A stretch of 47,950 nucleotides of DNA from positions 1 through 47,950 of the forward strand of contig JAZSRY010000055.1 of the NCBI GenBank assembly GCA_045538735.1, given 5' to 3'. The stretch comes from SIG459 sp045538735. Lineage in GTDB: Bacteria; Bacillota; Clostridia; Oscillospirales; Oscillospiraceae. The notes under the pieces are model-generated. The model was given only the letters and a program-made list of their open reading frames with translations. It did no database searches and was not told the DNA's origin. Both the position numbers and the translations under genes were made by a program. Below, piece after piece: positions 24,253-32,721 of this stretch (the stretch's first letter is position 1; each line of letters begins with the position of its first letter).

Positions 24253-25494
24253 TTAACCTCGAAATCTCTTGTTCAAAACATCAACAAGGTCATCGGGCAT
24301 GCCAAGGTCGGCAGGCAGGATGACGGAGTTTATAACTCTCTCCATAAAACCAATGGCGAAGTCTGCGGTCAAAGCCAAAGACTTGGGGCAGAGGGGAGCC
24401 ATAGTGTCATGGACGGTGTGAATCTCGGCGGTGTTGGTGCGGCGGGAGATGCCGATGGAGGGGATGCCCTTGTCGGCAAAGGCTGCGCTGTCGCTGGAGT
24501 GGACCATTTTGCTTATCTCGGCGGAGAAGCCGATTTCCCGGCAATACTGGCGGGCATAGCTCAGCAGATCGTCCTTACCCGTTACGAAGAGAGTGTTGGC
24601 GCCAAGTACGGTGCCGCACATATCAAAGTTGAAGCAGAATTTGATTTTTTCAACTTCCTGAGGCTTCTGCTCTATAAAGGCGCGGGCTCCCAGAAGACCC
24701 TGCTCCTCGCTGCCGCACCAGATAAAGCGCATATCCCGGCGGGGAGGATTTTCAAGAAAGTGCTTATAAAGCCACAAAATGGTGGCGCTGCCGGTGGCAT
24801 TATCCCAGCTGCCGGTGCCCACGGGGACGCTGTCATAGTGGGCGGTTACCACAACCTCCTCGCCGCCGCTCTCGGTGCCGGGGATGAAGGCGATAACATT
24901 TCGGGAGGTATGGCGGGTCTCGGTAAATTCCGTTTCAATGCGGATGCGCTCGGCTCCGGAGCGGATGATATCCGCAGCATCGGCGGCGGTGATAACAAAG
25001 CCGGGGAGGCGGCCATGTTTCAAAAACTTGGGACGCAGAGGGCGGAGATAGAGGTTTTCCGCTGCGCGGGGGTCATAGTGTTTGCCCTGAATAACCGCAA
25101 AGGCGGAAGCGTGCTTCTCTATCATAAGCTTATAGGCATCGGGAGTGGGGGCATCAATCATCACGAGGAAGCCCTCAAGGCTCTCCATTCCCAGATAATC
25201 CTCCTCAACACCGCGGGCGGCATAGTAGGGTCGCAGCTCAATGCCCTGGGGGAAGTCCCCGCCCAGACCGAAGGGAGCGCAGGCTATGGGCTTTTCGTAG
25301 GGGGCGCTGACCGCCATGGAGCAGCGGTGGACATCGAAGGCGGGGACGGTGAAGTCCATAAGTTCAGCCTCGCCGCCCATTTTTTCTATTTCGGCAAGAA
25401 TCATCTTAGCCGCTTTAAGCTCGGCCTCCGTGCCGCCGTAGCGGACGAAGCTGAGCTTTTCAACCAGCTCATACTGGTAATATCCGTTTTTCAT
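24253..25494 (-). CDS. M28-family zinc aminopeptidase
   Basis: A 413-residue co-catalytic di-zinc peptidase. Metal ligands in family order: His219 (TAHYDS), Asp231 (GSWDNATG), Glu263/264 (CGSEEQG), Asp291 (FNFDMCG) and His362 (EIHTVHD). A lid-like domain at about 85-190 interrupts the N-terminal region, as in many M28 peptidases. No signal peptide is visible, so it is probably cytosolic and trims peptides; exact specificity is unknown. Its ATG follows the thiI stop with no gap, so the genes are co-transcribed. Confidence 0.88.
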   Translation of the reverse strand: MKNGYYQYELVEKLSFVRYGGTEAELKAAKMILAEIEKMGGEAELMDFTVPAFDVHRCSMAVSAPYEKPIACAPFGLGGDFPQGIELRPYYAARGVEEDYLGMESLEGFLVMIDAPTPDAYKLMIEKHASAFAVIQGKHYDPRAAENLYLRPLRPKFLKHGRLPGFVITAADAADIIRSGAERIRIETEFTETRHTSRNVIAFIPGTESGGEEVVVTAHYDSVPVGTGSWDNATGSATILWLYKHFLENPPRRDMRFIWCGSEEQGLLGARAFIEQKPQEVEKIKFCFNFDMCGTVLGANTLFVTGKDDLLSYARQYCREIGFSAEISKMVHSSDSAAFADKGIPSIGISRRTNTAEIHTVHDTMAPLCPKSLALTADFAIGFMERVINSVILPADLGMPDDLVDVLNKRFRG

Positions 25495-26664
25495 TTATGC
25501 TAACCTGATTCTTTCTATATTCTTGATGGCGTCCTCGATGAGCTCTTCCATATCGAGAGCCTTCTCAATCTCTTCACACTCGGCAATGCTGGGCTTCAGC
25601 TTGGGGTGGCGGGGGGTGAAGACGGTGCAGCAGTCCTCATAGGGGAGGATGCTGGTTTCAAAGGTGTCTATCTTGCGGGCGAGAGAGACTATCTCTGCCT
25701 TGTCGAAGCCGATGAGGGGGCGCAGTACGGGCAGGTCGGTGACCGCTTCGGTAACTGCCATTGCGGACATGGTCTGGCTTGCAACCTGACCCAGATTTTC
25801 GCCGGTGACGATGGCGCCGCAGCCGTTATCCTCGGCTATGCGCTGGGCTATGCGCATCATAAAGCGGCGCATAATAATGGTGAAATATTCCTCGGGGCAC
25901 TTGTCGCGAATCTCCTCCTGAATGCGGGTGAAGGGGACAATCTCAACCATAAGCTTGCCGCAGTAGGCGGTGAGCTTTTCGGCAAGAGTGAGCACCTTTT
26001 CCTTGGCGGCTTCGCTGGTATAGGGGAAGGAGAAGAAGTGGACGGGGATGAGGTGGACACCGCGCTTGGCTATCATATAGCTGCTGACGGGGCTGTCTAT
26101 GCCGCCGGAGAGCAGAGTGACGGCTCTGCCGTTGCTGCCTACGGGCATTCCGCCTGCGCCGGGCAGGGGGGTGGAGTGGACATAGGCGGCAAGGTCGCGA
26201 ACCTCAACATGTACGATGAGCTCAGGGGAGCGGACATCAACCTCGGTGTCGGGGAAGGCCTCGGAGAGGAGACCGCCAACATGCTGGCTCAGCTCGATAC
26301 TGGTGAGGGGGAAGCGCTTATCGCTGCGCTTGGACTCAACCTTAAAAGAGCGGGCACTTGCCATGTCCTCGGCAAGATATTCAATGGCCTTGGCTGCGAT
26401 GGCATCGGGGTCCTTGTCGCAGGCGGCGGCGCGGGTGATGGCGATGACGCCGAAAACGGTCTGGAGTGCCTCAAAGGCGCCGTCCATATCGCAGTTGGCG
26501 TCCTGAGGCTCAACATATACTGTGGACTGAAGGGCATAGACCTTGAAAGTGCCGAATTCGCGGAGGCGGCGGACAACATTGGCCACAAGCTTCTGCTCGA
26601 AATTTCTTCTGTTAAGGCCTTTCAGGACAATTTCGCCCTGTTTAAGCAAAATTATATCGTTCAT
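25495..26664 (-). CDS. thiI: tRNA 4-thiouridine synthase ThiI
   Basis: A 389-residue enzyme that adenylates U8 of tRNA and inserts sulfur; in some bacteria it also thiolates ThiS for thiamine. N-terminal ferredoxin-like and THUMP domains (to about 165) are followed by a PP-loop ATPase with LLSGGIDSPVSSYM (SGGIDS 186-191). There is no C-terminal rhodanese domain, as usual in Firmicutes, where a dedicated cysteine desulfurase supplies sulfur directly. EDCCTVFTPRHPK near 343-355 is the conserved C-terminal cysteine region. Ribosome site GAGGAG before ATG. Confidence 0.95.
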   Translation of the reverse strand: MNDIILLKQGEIVLKGLNRRNFEQKLVANVVRRLREFGTFKVYALQSTVYVEPQDANCDMDGAFEALQTVFGVIAITRAAACDKDPDAIAAKAIEYLAEDMASARSFKVESKRSDKRFPLTSIELSQHVGGLLSEAFPDTEVDVRSPELIVHVEVRDLAAYVHSTPLPGAGGMPVGSNGRAVTLLSGGIDSPVSSYMIAKRGVHLIPVHFFSFPYTSEAAKEKVLTLAEKLTAYCGKLMVEIVPFTRIQEEIRDKCPEEYFTIIMRRFMMRIAQRIAEDNGCGAIVTGENLGQVASQTMSAMAVTEAVTDLPVLRPLIGFDKAEIVSLARKIDTFETSILPYEDCCTVFTPRHPKLKPSIAECEEIEKALDMEELIEDAIKNIERIRLA

Positions 26665-26676
26665 TAAATAAACTCC

Positions 26677-28197
26677 TCAATTACTGTCATAGAGGGTGTA
26701 GCTGCGGTACTGCACAGCCTCGGCTATATGCTGAGGAAGGATATCCTCGCTTCCGTCAAGGTCGGCAATGGTGCGGGCAACACGGAGTATGCGGTCATAG
26801 CTTCTGGCGGTGAGGCCGAGGGCTTCGAAGGCGTCCCGCATCAGCTCCTCGCATTCGCTGCTGAGAGCGCAGTATTCCCGCATCTCCTTTGGCTGCATAT
26901 AGGCATTGCAGCTCGCTCCCTTTTCTCCGAAGCGGCGGCTTTGGATGGCTCTCGCGGCATTGACTCTTGCTTTTATCTCTCCGCTTGTCTCCCCCTTGGG
27001 GCGGGAGCGGAGGGAGTCGAAATCCAGAGCGGGAACTTCAACAATGATGTCTATGCGGTCCATAAGAGGGCCGGAAATACGGCTCTGGTATTGGCGCAGA
27101 GAAGACTCCGTACAGCGGCAGCGTCCGCCGCTGTGGCCGTACCAGCCGCACTTGCAGGGATTCATTGCGCAGACCAGCATAAAGCGGCTGGGGAAGGAGC
27201 AGCTTCCTGCAGCCCGGGAGACGGTTATCTTTCCGTCCTCAAGGGGCTGGCGCAAAACCTCCAGAGTATCACGGGAAAACTCGGGAAGCTCGTCCAGAAA
27301 GAGGACTCCCGTATGGGCAAGGCTTATCTCGCCGGGACGGGGATTGCTTCCGCCGCCTGACATTGCCACATTGGAAACGGTGTGGTGAGGGGAGCGGAAG
27401 GGGCGGAGGGAGACTATGGGGCGGTCGGGAGTTGTGTTTCCCGCAACGGAGTGAACCTCCGTTGCCTCTGTCATCTCCTGACGGCTCATATCCGGCAAAA
27501 TTCCGGGAAGGCGCTTGGCCAGCATGCTTTTGCCTGAGCCGGGAGGGCCTACAAGGAGGATGTTGTGACCGCCTGCGGCGGCAACCTCCAAAGCCCGCTT
27601 AACATTTTCCTGAGACTTCACGTCGGCAAAATCGGGGACGGGAAGGGCATAGTCGGATATTTCGGGGCTTTCGGCGGGAGAGATAAGGCTCTCGCCTTTA
27701 AGATGGGCGAGAAGCTCAGCCACATTGCGGAGAGGATAGACCTTTATCTCTTGGGCAAAGGCGGCCTCGCCGGCATTCTCTGCAGGCACAAAAAGCTCCT
27801 TTATGCCGCATTTGGCGGCGTGGAGAGCCATGGGCAAAGCCCCGCGGACTCCCCGCACTTCACCGGTGAGGCTAAGCTCACCGATGAAGGCTGCATTCTC
27901 CGGCAGAGACTTCAGCTCTCCGCTGCAGAGGAGTATGCCCAGCATAATGGGCAGGTCATATACTGTTCCCGCCTTTTTCGTGTCGGCGGGAGCCAGATTG
28001 ACGGTGAGACGGCTGACGGGGAAGCCCAGTCCTGCGGTTTTGATGGCGGCGCGGACGCGCTCGCGCGCCTCCTTGACGGCGGCATCGGGGAGACCGACTA
28101 TATCAAAGGCGGGCAGACCGTTGGAGAGGAAGCATTCGCAGCTTACCTCATAACCGCCTATGCCCTGAAGACCCAGAGAACGGACACGGGATACCAT
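26677..28197 (-). CDS. yifB: YifB/ComM-family Mg-chelatase-like AAA ATPase
   Basis: A 506-residue ATPase. The N-terminal Lon-like ChlI domain (1-165) has FDIVGLPDAAVKEARERVRAA. The central AAA+ motor has Walker A VGPPGSGKS (216-224) and the GVLFLDELPEF Walker B. A cysteine cluster, CAMNPCKCGWYGHSGGRCRC, and a C-terminal Mg_chelatase_C domain follow. In transformable bacteria ComM is a hexameric branch-migration helicase; the role in most Firmicutes is not settled. Lies 12 nt upstream of thiI and 34 nt downstream of aspS. Confidence 0.93.
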   Translation of the reverse strand: MVSRVRSLGLQGIGGYEVSCECFLSNGLPAFDIVGLPDAAVKEARERVRAAIKTAGLGFPVSRLTVNLAPADTKKAGTVYDLPIMLGILLCSGELKSLPENAAFIGELSLTGEVRGVRGALPMALHAAKCGIKELFVPAENAGEAAFAQEIKVYPLRNVAELLAHLKGESLISPAESPEISDYALPVPDFADVKSQENVKRALEVAAAGGHNILLVGPPGSGKSMLAKRLPGILPDMSRQEMTEATEVHSVAGNTTPDRPIVSLRPFRSPHHTVSNVAMSGGGSNPRPGEISLAHTGVLFLDELPEFSRDTLEVLRQPLEDGKITVSRAAGSCSFPSRFMLVCAMNPCKCGWYGHSGGRCRCTESSLRQYQSRISGPLMDRIDIIVEVPALDFDSLRSRPKGETSGEIKARVNAARAIQSRRFGEKGASCNAYMQPKEMREYCALSSECEELMRDAFEALGLTARSYDRILRVARTIADLDGSEDILPQHIAEAVQYRSYTLYDSN

Positions 28198-28231
28198 CTT
28201 ATCTCACCTCTTTTTCGTGATTATTTGGAAA

Positions 28232-30007
28232 TTATTCTTCTTCTTTGACGATAGCGATGTGGAGCTCGTCCAGCTGGCGCTGCTCAACGGCGGAGGGAGC
28301 ATCCATCATAACGTCCTGAGCCTTCTGGTTCATGGGGAAGGTGATAACCTCGCGGATGGACTCCTCGCCGGTGAGGAGCATAACGATGCGGTCAACACCG
28401 GGGGCTGCGCCTGCGTGGGGAGGAGCGCCGTAGGTGAAAGCGTTGTACATTGCGGGGAACTTGGCCTTAACGTCCTCTTCGCCCAGACCCACCATCTGGA
28501 AGGCCTTGATCATGATCTCGGGGCTGTGGTTACGAACAGCGCCGGAAGCGGACTCATAGCCGTTGATAACAAGGTCATACTGGTTTGCGTTGATGGCAAG
28601 GAGCTTTTCAATGTCGCCCTCGGCATCCAGAAGAGCCTGCATGCCGCCCTGAGGCATGGAGAAGGGGTTGTGGCAGAACTCAAGCTCGCCGCTCTCTTCG
28701 CCCATCTCGTACATGGGGAAGTCAACGATCCAGCACATTGCGTACTGTTCCTCGTCGAAGTGGCCGGGAACACGCTTGCCCAGCATGTTGCGGATAACGC
28801 CTGCGGTCTTCTGTGCGGCAAGCTTCTTGCCTGCTGCCATGCAGACGAAAGAGCCGCTCTTGAGGCCGAGAGCTTCCTTAAACTCTTCCTGAATGCCGGT
28901 GAGGAACTTGCTGATGCCGCCGGTGAGGTTGCCCTGTTCGTCAACCTTGACCCAGCAGGCCTTGTTGCCGGTCTGAACTTCAACATCAACAAGGAGCTTG
29001 TCTATCCACTTGCGTCCCTGGGTGACATCGTGAACAACAGCTGCCTTTACGCAGGCGCCTTCGAAGGGGCCGAAGCCGCAGCCCTGAACGACCTCACTTA
29101 CATCCTGAAGCTCAAGGTCGATACGAAGGTCGGGCTTATCGGAGCCGTAGCGCTCCATTGCCTCGTTGAAGGGGATGTGGCGGAAGGGAGCCTCGCTTAC
29201 GCGGCCCCACTTACCGAACTTCTTGAAGAGGGGAACCATAACGTCTTCCAGAGTGGAGAGAACGTCCTCCTGGCTTGCCCAGCTCATTTCCATATCCAGC
29301 TGATAGAACTCGCCGGGGGTGCGGTCGCCGCGGGCGTCCTCATCGCGGAAGCAGGGGGCAATCTGGAAATAGCGGTCGAAGCCGCTGGTCATAAGCAGCT
29401 GCTTGAACTGCTGGGGTGCCTGGGGCAGAGCGTAGAACTTGCCGGGGTGCTTTCTTGCGGGGACGAGGTAGTCACGTGCGCCCTCGGGAGAGGAAGCGGT
29501 GAGGATGGGGGTGGTGATCTCAAGGAAGCCCTTTTCGGTCATCATGCGGCGGATTTCGGCAACAACCTGGCAGCGGAGGATGATGTTGTTCTTAACTGCG
29601 GGGTTGCGCAGATCAAGATAGCGATACTTCAGGCGCTGCATCTCGTCGGCCTCGCGGCTGCGGTTGATTTCGAAGGGAAGCTCGTTATGCTGGCAGGTGC
29701 CGAGAACTTCGATGCGCTGGGGGACAACTTCGATGTCGCCGGTGGCCTGCTTGGGGTTTTTGCTGCTGCGCTCGCGGACAATGCCCTCGACGGAGATAGT
29801 GGTCTCCTTGTTCAGGGGCTTGATAACGCTCATCATTTCTTCGGTTTCAACAACCACCTGAGTGGTGCCGTAAAAATCGCGGAGGACGACGAAGGCAAGG
29901 CCTGCGCCAACTTCGCGGACGTTTTCCATCCAGCCGCAGAGCTTAACGCTCTGGCCTGCATGCTCGAGACGAAGCTCGTTGCAGTTATGGGTGCGGTTCT
30001 GCATCAT
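28232..30007 (-). CDS. aspS: Aspartyl-tRNA synthetase
   Basis: A 591-residue class IIb synthetase of the bacterial type. An N-terminal OB anticodon-binding domain (about 1-105) is followed by the catalytic core with motif 2 FRDEDARGDRTPGEFYQLD and motif 3 GAAPGVDRIVML. The GAD insertion domain sits between them, as expected for the length. Whether it also charges tRNA-Asn cannot be told from the sequence. Ribosome site AAAGGAG before ATG. It normally follows hisS directly in Firmicutes; here a RAYT gene and repeats separate the two. Confidence 0.97.
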   Translation of the reverse strand: MMQNRTHNCNELRLEHAGQSVKLCGWMENVREVGAGLAFVVLRDFYGTTQVVVETEEMMSVIKPLNKETTISVEGIVRERSSKNPKQATGDIEVVPQRIEVLGTCQHNELPFEINRSREADEMQRLKYRYLDLRNPAVKNNIILRCQVVAEIRRMMTEKGFLEITTPILTASSPEGARDYLVPARKHPGKFYALPQAPQQFKQLLMTSGFDRYFQIAPCFRDEDARGDRTPGEFYQLDMEMSWASQEDVLSTLEDVMVPLFKKFGKWGRVSEAPFRHIPFNEAMERYGSDKPDLRIDLELQDVSEVVQGCGFGPFEGACVKAAVVHDVTQGRKWIDKLLVDVEVQTGNKACWVKVDEQGNLTGGISKFLTGIQEEFKEALGLKSGSFVCMAAGKKLAAQKTAGVIRNMLGKRVPGHFDEEQYAMCWIVDFPMYEMGEESGELEFCHNPFSMPQGGMQALLDAEGDIEKLLAINANQYDLVINGYESASGAVRNHSPEIMIKAFQMVGLGEEDVKAKFPAMYNAFTYGAPPHAGAAPGVDRIVMLLTGEESIREVITFPMNQKAQDVMMDAPSAVEQRQLDELHIAIVKEEE

Positions 30008-30055
30008 TTGGGTATTTCTCCTTTATATGTGAATATTTTTTATTATTAATTACCT

Positions 30056-30172
30056 ATCTGGCTCCCTTGTGTAAAGGGGCCGACGCGTTAAGAAAATGTG
30101 CCGGTGGCACATTTTTAGCCAAAGGCGGGAGCAATCTATGATTGCGACCCGGGCCGGAGGCTGACTGAGGGA
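30056..30172. repeat. Partial repeat D and C remnants downstream of the RAYT gene
   Basis: 30080-30120 is the first hairpin of repeat D (GCGTTAAG, then AATGTGCC-GGT-GGCACATT). It is flanked by a partial C repeat (CTCCCTTGTGTAAAGGG, 30062-30078) and by a GGCGGGAGCAATC...GATTGCGACCCG palindrome (30123-30152). This fills the gap between the aspS start and the RAYT stop. Confidence 0.65.
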
Positions 30173-30658
30173 TTAGCTGTAGTATTCGTCCTCCGCCCAT
30201 TTGGAGGGATTGTCTTCAATGTACTGCCAATGGCTGAGATAGTCCCGCTTATCACGAATTATGTGATCGTGGAAGGAAGCTTGCCATATAGAGTGGCCCA
30301 TTTCCTTTGTCACCAATGTTTTCAAGGAACGGAGTACAGTCTGCACCGTAGGGCGGGGTGACCACACCCCGCCGTGTCCACCATCGTCGGCAGATATTGA
30401 AACGAGCATATGAAAATGGTTGGGCATAATAACGTATTTATCTACGGTGACAAATTTATATGTGCCATCGATACCACGGATATATTTATCCAGAATTTCT
30501 CCATATGGGGTTAATTTCACCTGCGGCGGGGTGTGGTCACCCCGCCCTACCAGGTTGGATAAGACCGGGCTGCGGTCTTTGACACATACGGTAATGAAAT
30601 ATACTCCGGCTTGGCTGTAATCATATTCCCTCAATCGAGGGTGTTTACGCTGTTCCAT
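30173..30658 (-). CDS. REP-associated tyrosine transposase (RAYT, Y1 family)
   Basis: A 161-residue single-domain HUH transposase of the IS200-like/RAYT group, which nicks single-stranded DNA at GTAG-headed palindromes. The N-terminus RLREYDYSQAGVYFITVCVKDRSP is typical. The HUH motif is PNHFHMLV (His81, His83). The catalytic tyrosine is expected in DYLSHWQYIEDNPSKW (Tyr140 or Tyr146). WQASFHDHIIR precedes it. Start ATG has GAGGA 7 nt upstream, overlapping the end of hisS, whose stop is 9 nt away. Two identical inverted REP palindromes lie inside the gene and encode residues 37-45 and 96-104, both in surface-loop positions. No flanking IS ends are obvious. Confidence 0.92.
   Translation of the reverse strand: MEQRKHPRLREYDYSQAGVYFITVCVKDRSPVLSNLVGRGDHTPPQVKLTPYGEILDKYIRGIDGTYKFVTVDKYVIMPNHFHMLVSISADDGGHGGVWSPRPTVQTVLRSLKTLVTKEMGHSIWQASFHDHIIRDKRDYLSHWQYIEDNPSKWAEDEYYS
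30348..30373 (+). repeat. REP palindrome inside the RAYT gene (copy 1)
   Basis: GTAG (30348-30351) then GGCGGGGTG...CACCCCGCC. Exact reverse complement of 30525-30550. In the RAYT frame it encodes GGVWSPRPT. Confidence 0.85.
30525..30550 (-). repeat. REP palindrome inside the RAYT gene (copy 2)
   Basis: GGCGGGGTG...CACCCCGCC ending CTAC (30547-30550). Identical to copy 1 in inverted orientation, 151 bp apart. Encodes VGRGDHTPP. Confidence 0.85.
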
Positions 30659-30667
30659 ATTCCATCC

Positions 30668-32026
30668 TCATTCCCGGATGAGGGCGGCGTTTTTCCTTTC
30701 CTCCATGGCCTTGCGGATGATGGCGGCGGCTTCTTCGGCGCTGACCTTCACCTGTTCGCCGGTGCTCATATTCTTCAGAGCAACGACGCCCTCGGCGATT
30801 TCATCCTCGCCGATGAGAACGGTGTAGGGGAAGCCCAGCTTGGAAGCATAGCTCATACGGGCCTTGAACTTCTTCTGCTCGGTGTAAAGCTGGGTGCGGA
30901 CACCTGCGTCGCGCAAAACGGTGGCGGTCTTGACGGCATAGCCGATGTTATCTGCCATGGGTATGACAAGAGCCTCGGCGGGAGCGGAGACTATCTCATC
31001 GCTGAGAAGACCCTGCTCGGAGAGCACATAGAAAAGTCTGGTGACGCCGATGGAAATGCCCACGCCGGGGAGTGCCTTGTCGGTGTAATAACCCGCAAGG
31101 TTATCGTAGCGTCCGCCGGAGCAGACGGAGCCGATTTCGGGGTGCTCCACCATAAGGGTCTCATAAACGGTGCCGGTGTAATAGTCCAGACCGCGGGCGA
31201 TGGTCAGGTCAACGGCAAAGTTTTCCTCGGGGACGCCAAACTCGGGGAGATAGGCAACAACAGCCTTCAGCTCCTCAAGACCGGTGTCGAAAATCTCGCT
31301 GCGTCCCACATACTGCTCCAGAGCGGAGAGGACTTCGCTGTTGCTGCCGCTGATGGCGATGAATTTCAGAATTTCGTCTGCCTGCTGGTCACTGAGACCG
31401 ATTTCCTCTGCCATAAGGAGGGTTTTGACCTTCTCGGCGCCAATTTTGTCCAGCTTATCAACGGTGCGCATAATGTCGCCGCTGCGCTCGCTGAGACCCA
31501 GCATTGCATAAAAGCCGTTGAGAATCTTGCGGTTATTTACGCGGATAACGAACTTCTTCAGACCCAGACGGGAGAAAGTGCGGTAGATAACGGAGGGGAT
31601 TTCCGCCTCGTTGATGATGTCCAGCTTGCCGTCGCCGATGATGTCGATATCCGCCTGATAAAACTCGCGGAAGCGGCCTCTCTGGGCGCGCTCGCCCCGG
31701 TAGACCTTGCCTATCTGGTAGCGGCGGAAGGGGAAGGAGAGGTTTGCGTAGTTGATTGCAACATATTTGGCGAGGGGAACGGTCAGGTCGAAACGCATTG
31801 CAAGGTCGGTGTCGCCCTTCATAAAGCGGTAAATCTGCTTTTCGGTGTCGCCGCCGCCCTTGGCCAGCAGAACCTCGGCGGCTTCAATGATGGGGGTGTC
31901 CAGCGCGGTGAAGCCGTAGAGGGAATAGGTGTTACGCAAAACTTCCATGAAGCGCTCCATCTTTGCCTGGTCGGCGGGGAGCAGCTCCATAAAGCCGGAG
32001 AGAGTGCGTGCTTTGATTCTTTCCAT
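30668..32026 (-). CDS. hisS: Histidyl-tRNA synthetase
   Basis: A 452-residue class IIa synthetase. Catalytic-core signatures are VLLAKGGGDTEKQIYRF, MRFDLTVPLAKY (motif 2 region), FRRYQIGKVYRGERAQRGRFREFYQ and the histidine-specific RGLDYYTGTVYE with CSGGRYDNL. The C-terminal anticodon-binding domain starts near residue 330. Start ATG has AAAGGATTG upstream. A T-box leader with a likely His specifier lies about 440 bp upstream, separated by repeats A and D. The RAYT gene follows after 9 nt. Confidence 0.97.
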   Translation of the reverse strand: MERIKARTLSGFMELLPADQAKMERFMEVLRNTYSLYGFTALDTPIIEAAEVLLAKGGGDTEKQIYRFMKGDTDLAMRFDLTVPLAKYVAINYANLSFPFRRYQIGKVYRGERAQRGRFREFYQADIDIIGDGKLDIINEAEIPSVIYRTFSRLGLKKFVIRVNNRKILNGFYAMLGLSERSGDIMRTVDKLDKIGAEKVKTLLMAEEIGLSDQQADEILKFIAISGSNSEVLSALEQYVGRSEIFDTGLEELKAVVAYLPEFGVPEENFAVDLTIARGLDYYTGTVYETLMVEHPEIGSVCSGGRYDNLAGYYTDKALPGVGISIGVTRLFYVLSEQGLLSDEIVSAPAEALVIPMADNIGYAVKTATVLRDAGVRTQLYTEQKKFKARMSYASKLGFPYTVLIGEDEIAEGVVALKNMSTGEQVKVSAEEAAAIIRKAMEERKNAALIRE

Positions 32027-32115
32027 ATTTTCAATCCTTTCGGGAGTTTTTTACGATGTGTTAGGGGGAAATATCGCGGGAACAAATCGTGTTCGCGCTT
32101 TTAAAGCCTCCCTTG

Positions 32116-32190
32116 TCGGGGCGTTAAGAAAATGTGCCGGGGGCACATTTTTAGCCACCGACTGCAGCGGCTATGCCGCGAGGAGGGAAG
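32116..32190 (+). repeat. Repeat D beside A copy 8
   Basis: GGCGTTAAG, AATGTGCC-GGG-GGCACATT, CGACTGCAG, CGGC-TAT-GCCG, GAGGAGGGAAG. It abuts the right end of A copy 8. To its left (32098-32115) is a C-repeat remnant. Confidence 0.8.
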
Positions 32191-32202
32191 TTGTTTGGAG
32201 CG

Positions 32203-32442
32203 TAATTGTCTCCGACGGCCATATTCTTTTCGAGTGGCCGAAAAGAATATGGAAAGAAAAGTCCACCAAAGAGGGGGCGAGGAAAGCCCCCTCTTTGGAA
32301 ACTCCCTCAGTGCGGAGCGAGAAAGAGCTTTGCGCCACATAATCAGCGTCTAAATCTTAGTGTGCGCACCTCGATTTCCGCTCGGGACGCTGCTGCGTCG
32401 AGGCGCCTGTTCGGCGCCACGGGAATTTTCCCTCGTACTATG
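32203..32442 (-). repeat. Repeat A copy 8, between the T-box and hisS
   Basis: Complete A repeat in the same orientation as hisS. Hairpin 1 is GGCGCC-GAACA-GGCGCC, hairpin 2 CCAAAGAGGGGGC / GCCCCCTCTTTGG, and hairpin 3 has a TTTTCG...CGAAAA tip. It would be part of the hisS mRNA leader after T-box read-through. Confidence 0.85.
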
Positions 32443-32467
32443 CGGTCTCTTCACGATTAAAATAGGC

Positions 32468-32495
32468 TTATTTTTGGCCATTCGGCCAAAAATAA
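32468..32495. repeat. Perfect palindrome overlapping the T-box terminator tail
   Basis: TTATTTTTGGCC / GGCCAAAAATAA, 12-bp arms around ATTC. Its right arm is the U-tract of the T-box terminator. Confidence 0.7.
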
Positions 32496-32528
32496 ATGCT
32501 CTCATCCCTTGTATCGGGACGAGAGCAT
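32486..32528 (-). terminator. T-box regulated terminator
   Basis: ATGCTCTCGTCCC / GGGATGAGAGCAT on the minus strand (32528-32496), followed by TTATTTTT. Confidence 0.9.
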
Positions 32529-32715
32529 TTTGCTTTCGTGGTGCCACCCAATTTCGGCAGAAAATCTGCCCTTTGGCTGCCTGCGCATCTCCGCAGACTG
32601 AGGCCGCTCCCGGACTATCTTCACCTCCGTGCTCTCCGAAGAACTCTCAGCTACGTTCTTCTCTCTGTAAGGGGCATTCGGGGCTACTGGCTTCCGATCT
32701 GTGCAGCTATTACTT
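32486..32715 (-). promoter_or_regulatory. T-box riboswitch of hisS
   Basis: The minus strand carries the T-box sequence GGGTGGCACCACG (32549-32537), which pairs with the uncharged tRNA acceptor end. Upstream is a stem I region with an AGAGAGAAG (AG-bulge-like) stretch and CTGAGAG. A CAC triplet at 32631-32629 followed by G is a plausible histidine specifier. Downstream is a clear terminator. When tRNA-His is uncharged, the antiterminator would form and hisS be transcribed. The specifier choice is inference from position and the downstream gene. Confidence 0.88.
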
Positions 32716-32721
32716 TGTTAT

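Noticed and set aside
28217..30049. 610-codon plus-strand frame opposite aspS
   Set aside because: Antisense shadow of aspS.
30173..30658. Complete IS200/IS605 element with TnpB
   Set aside because: No tnpB and no recognisable left/right ends; the protein and palindromes fit a RAYT better.
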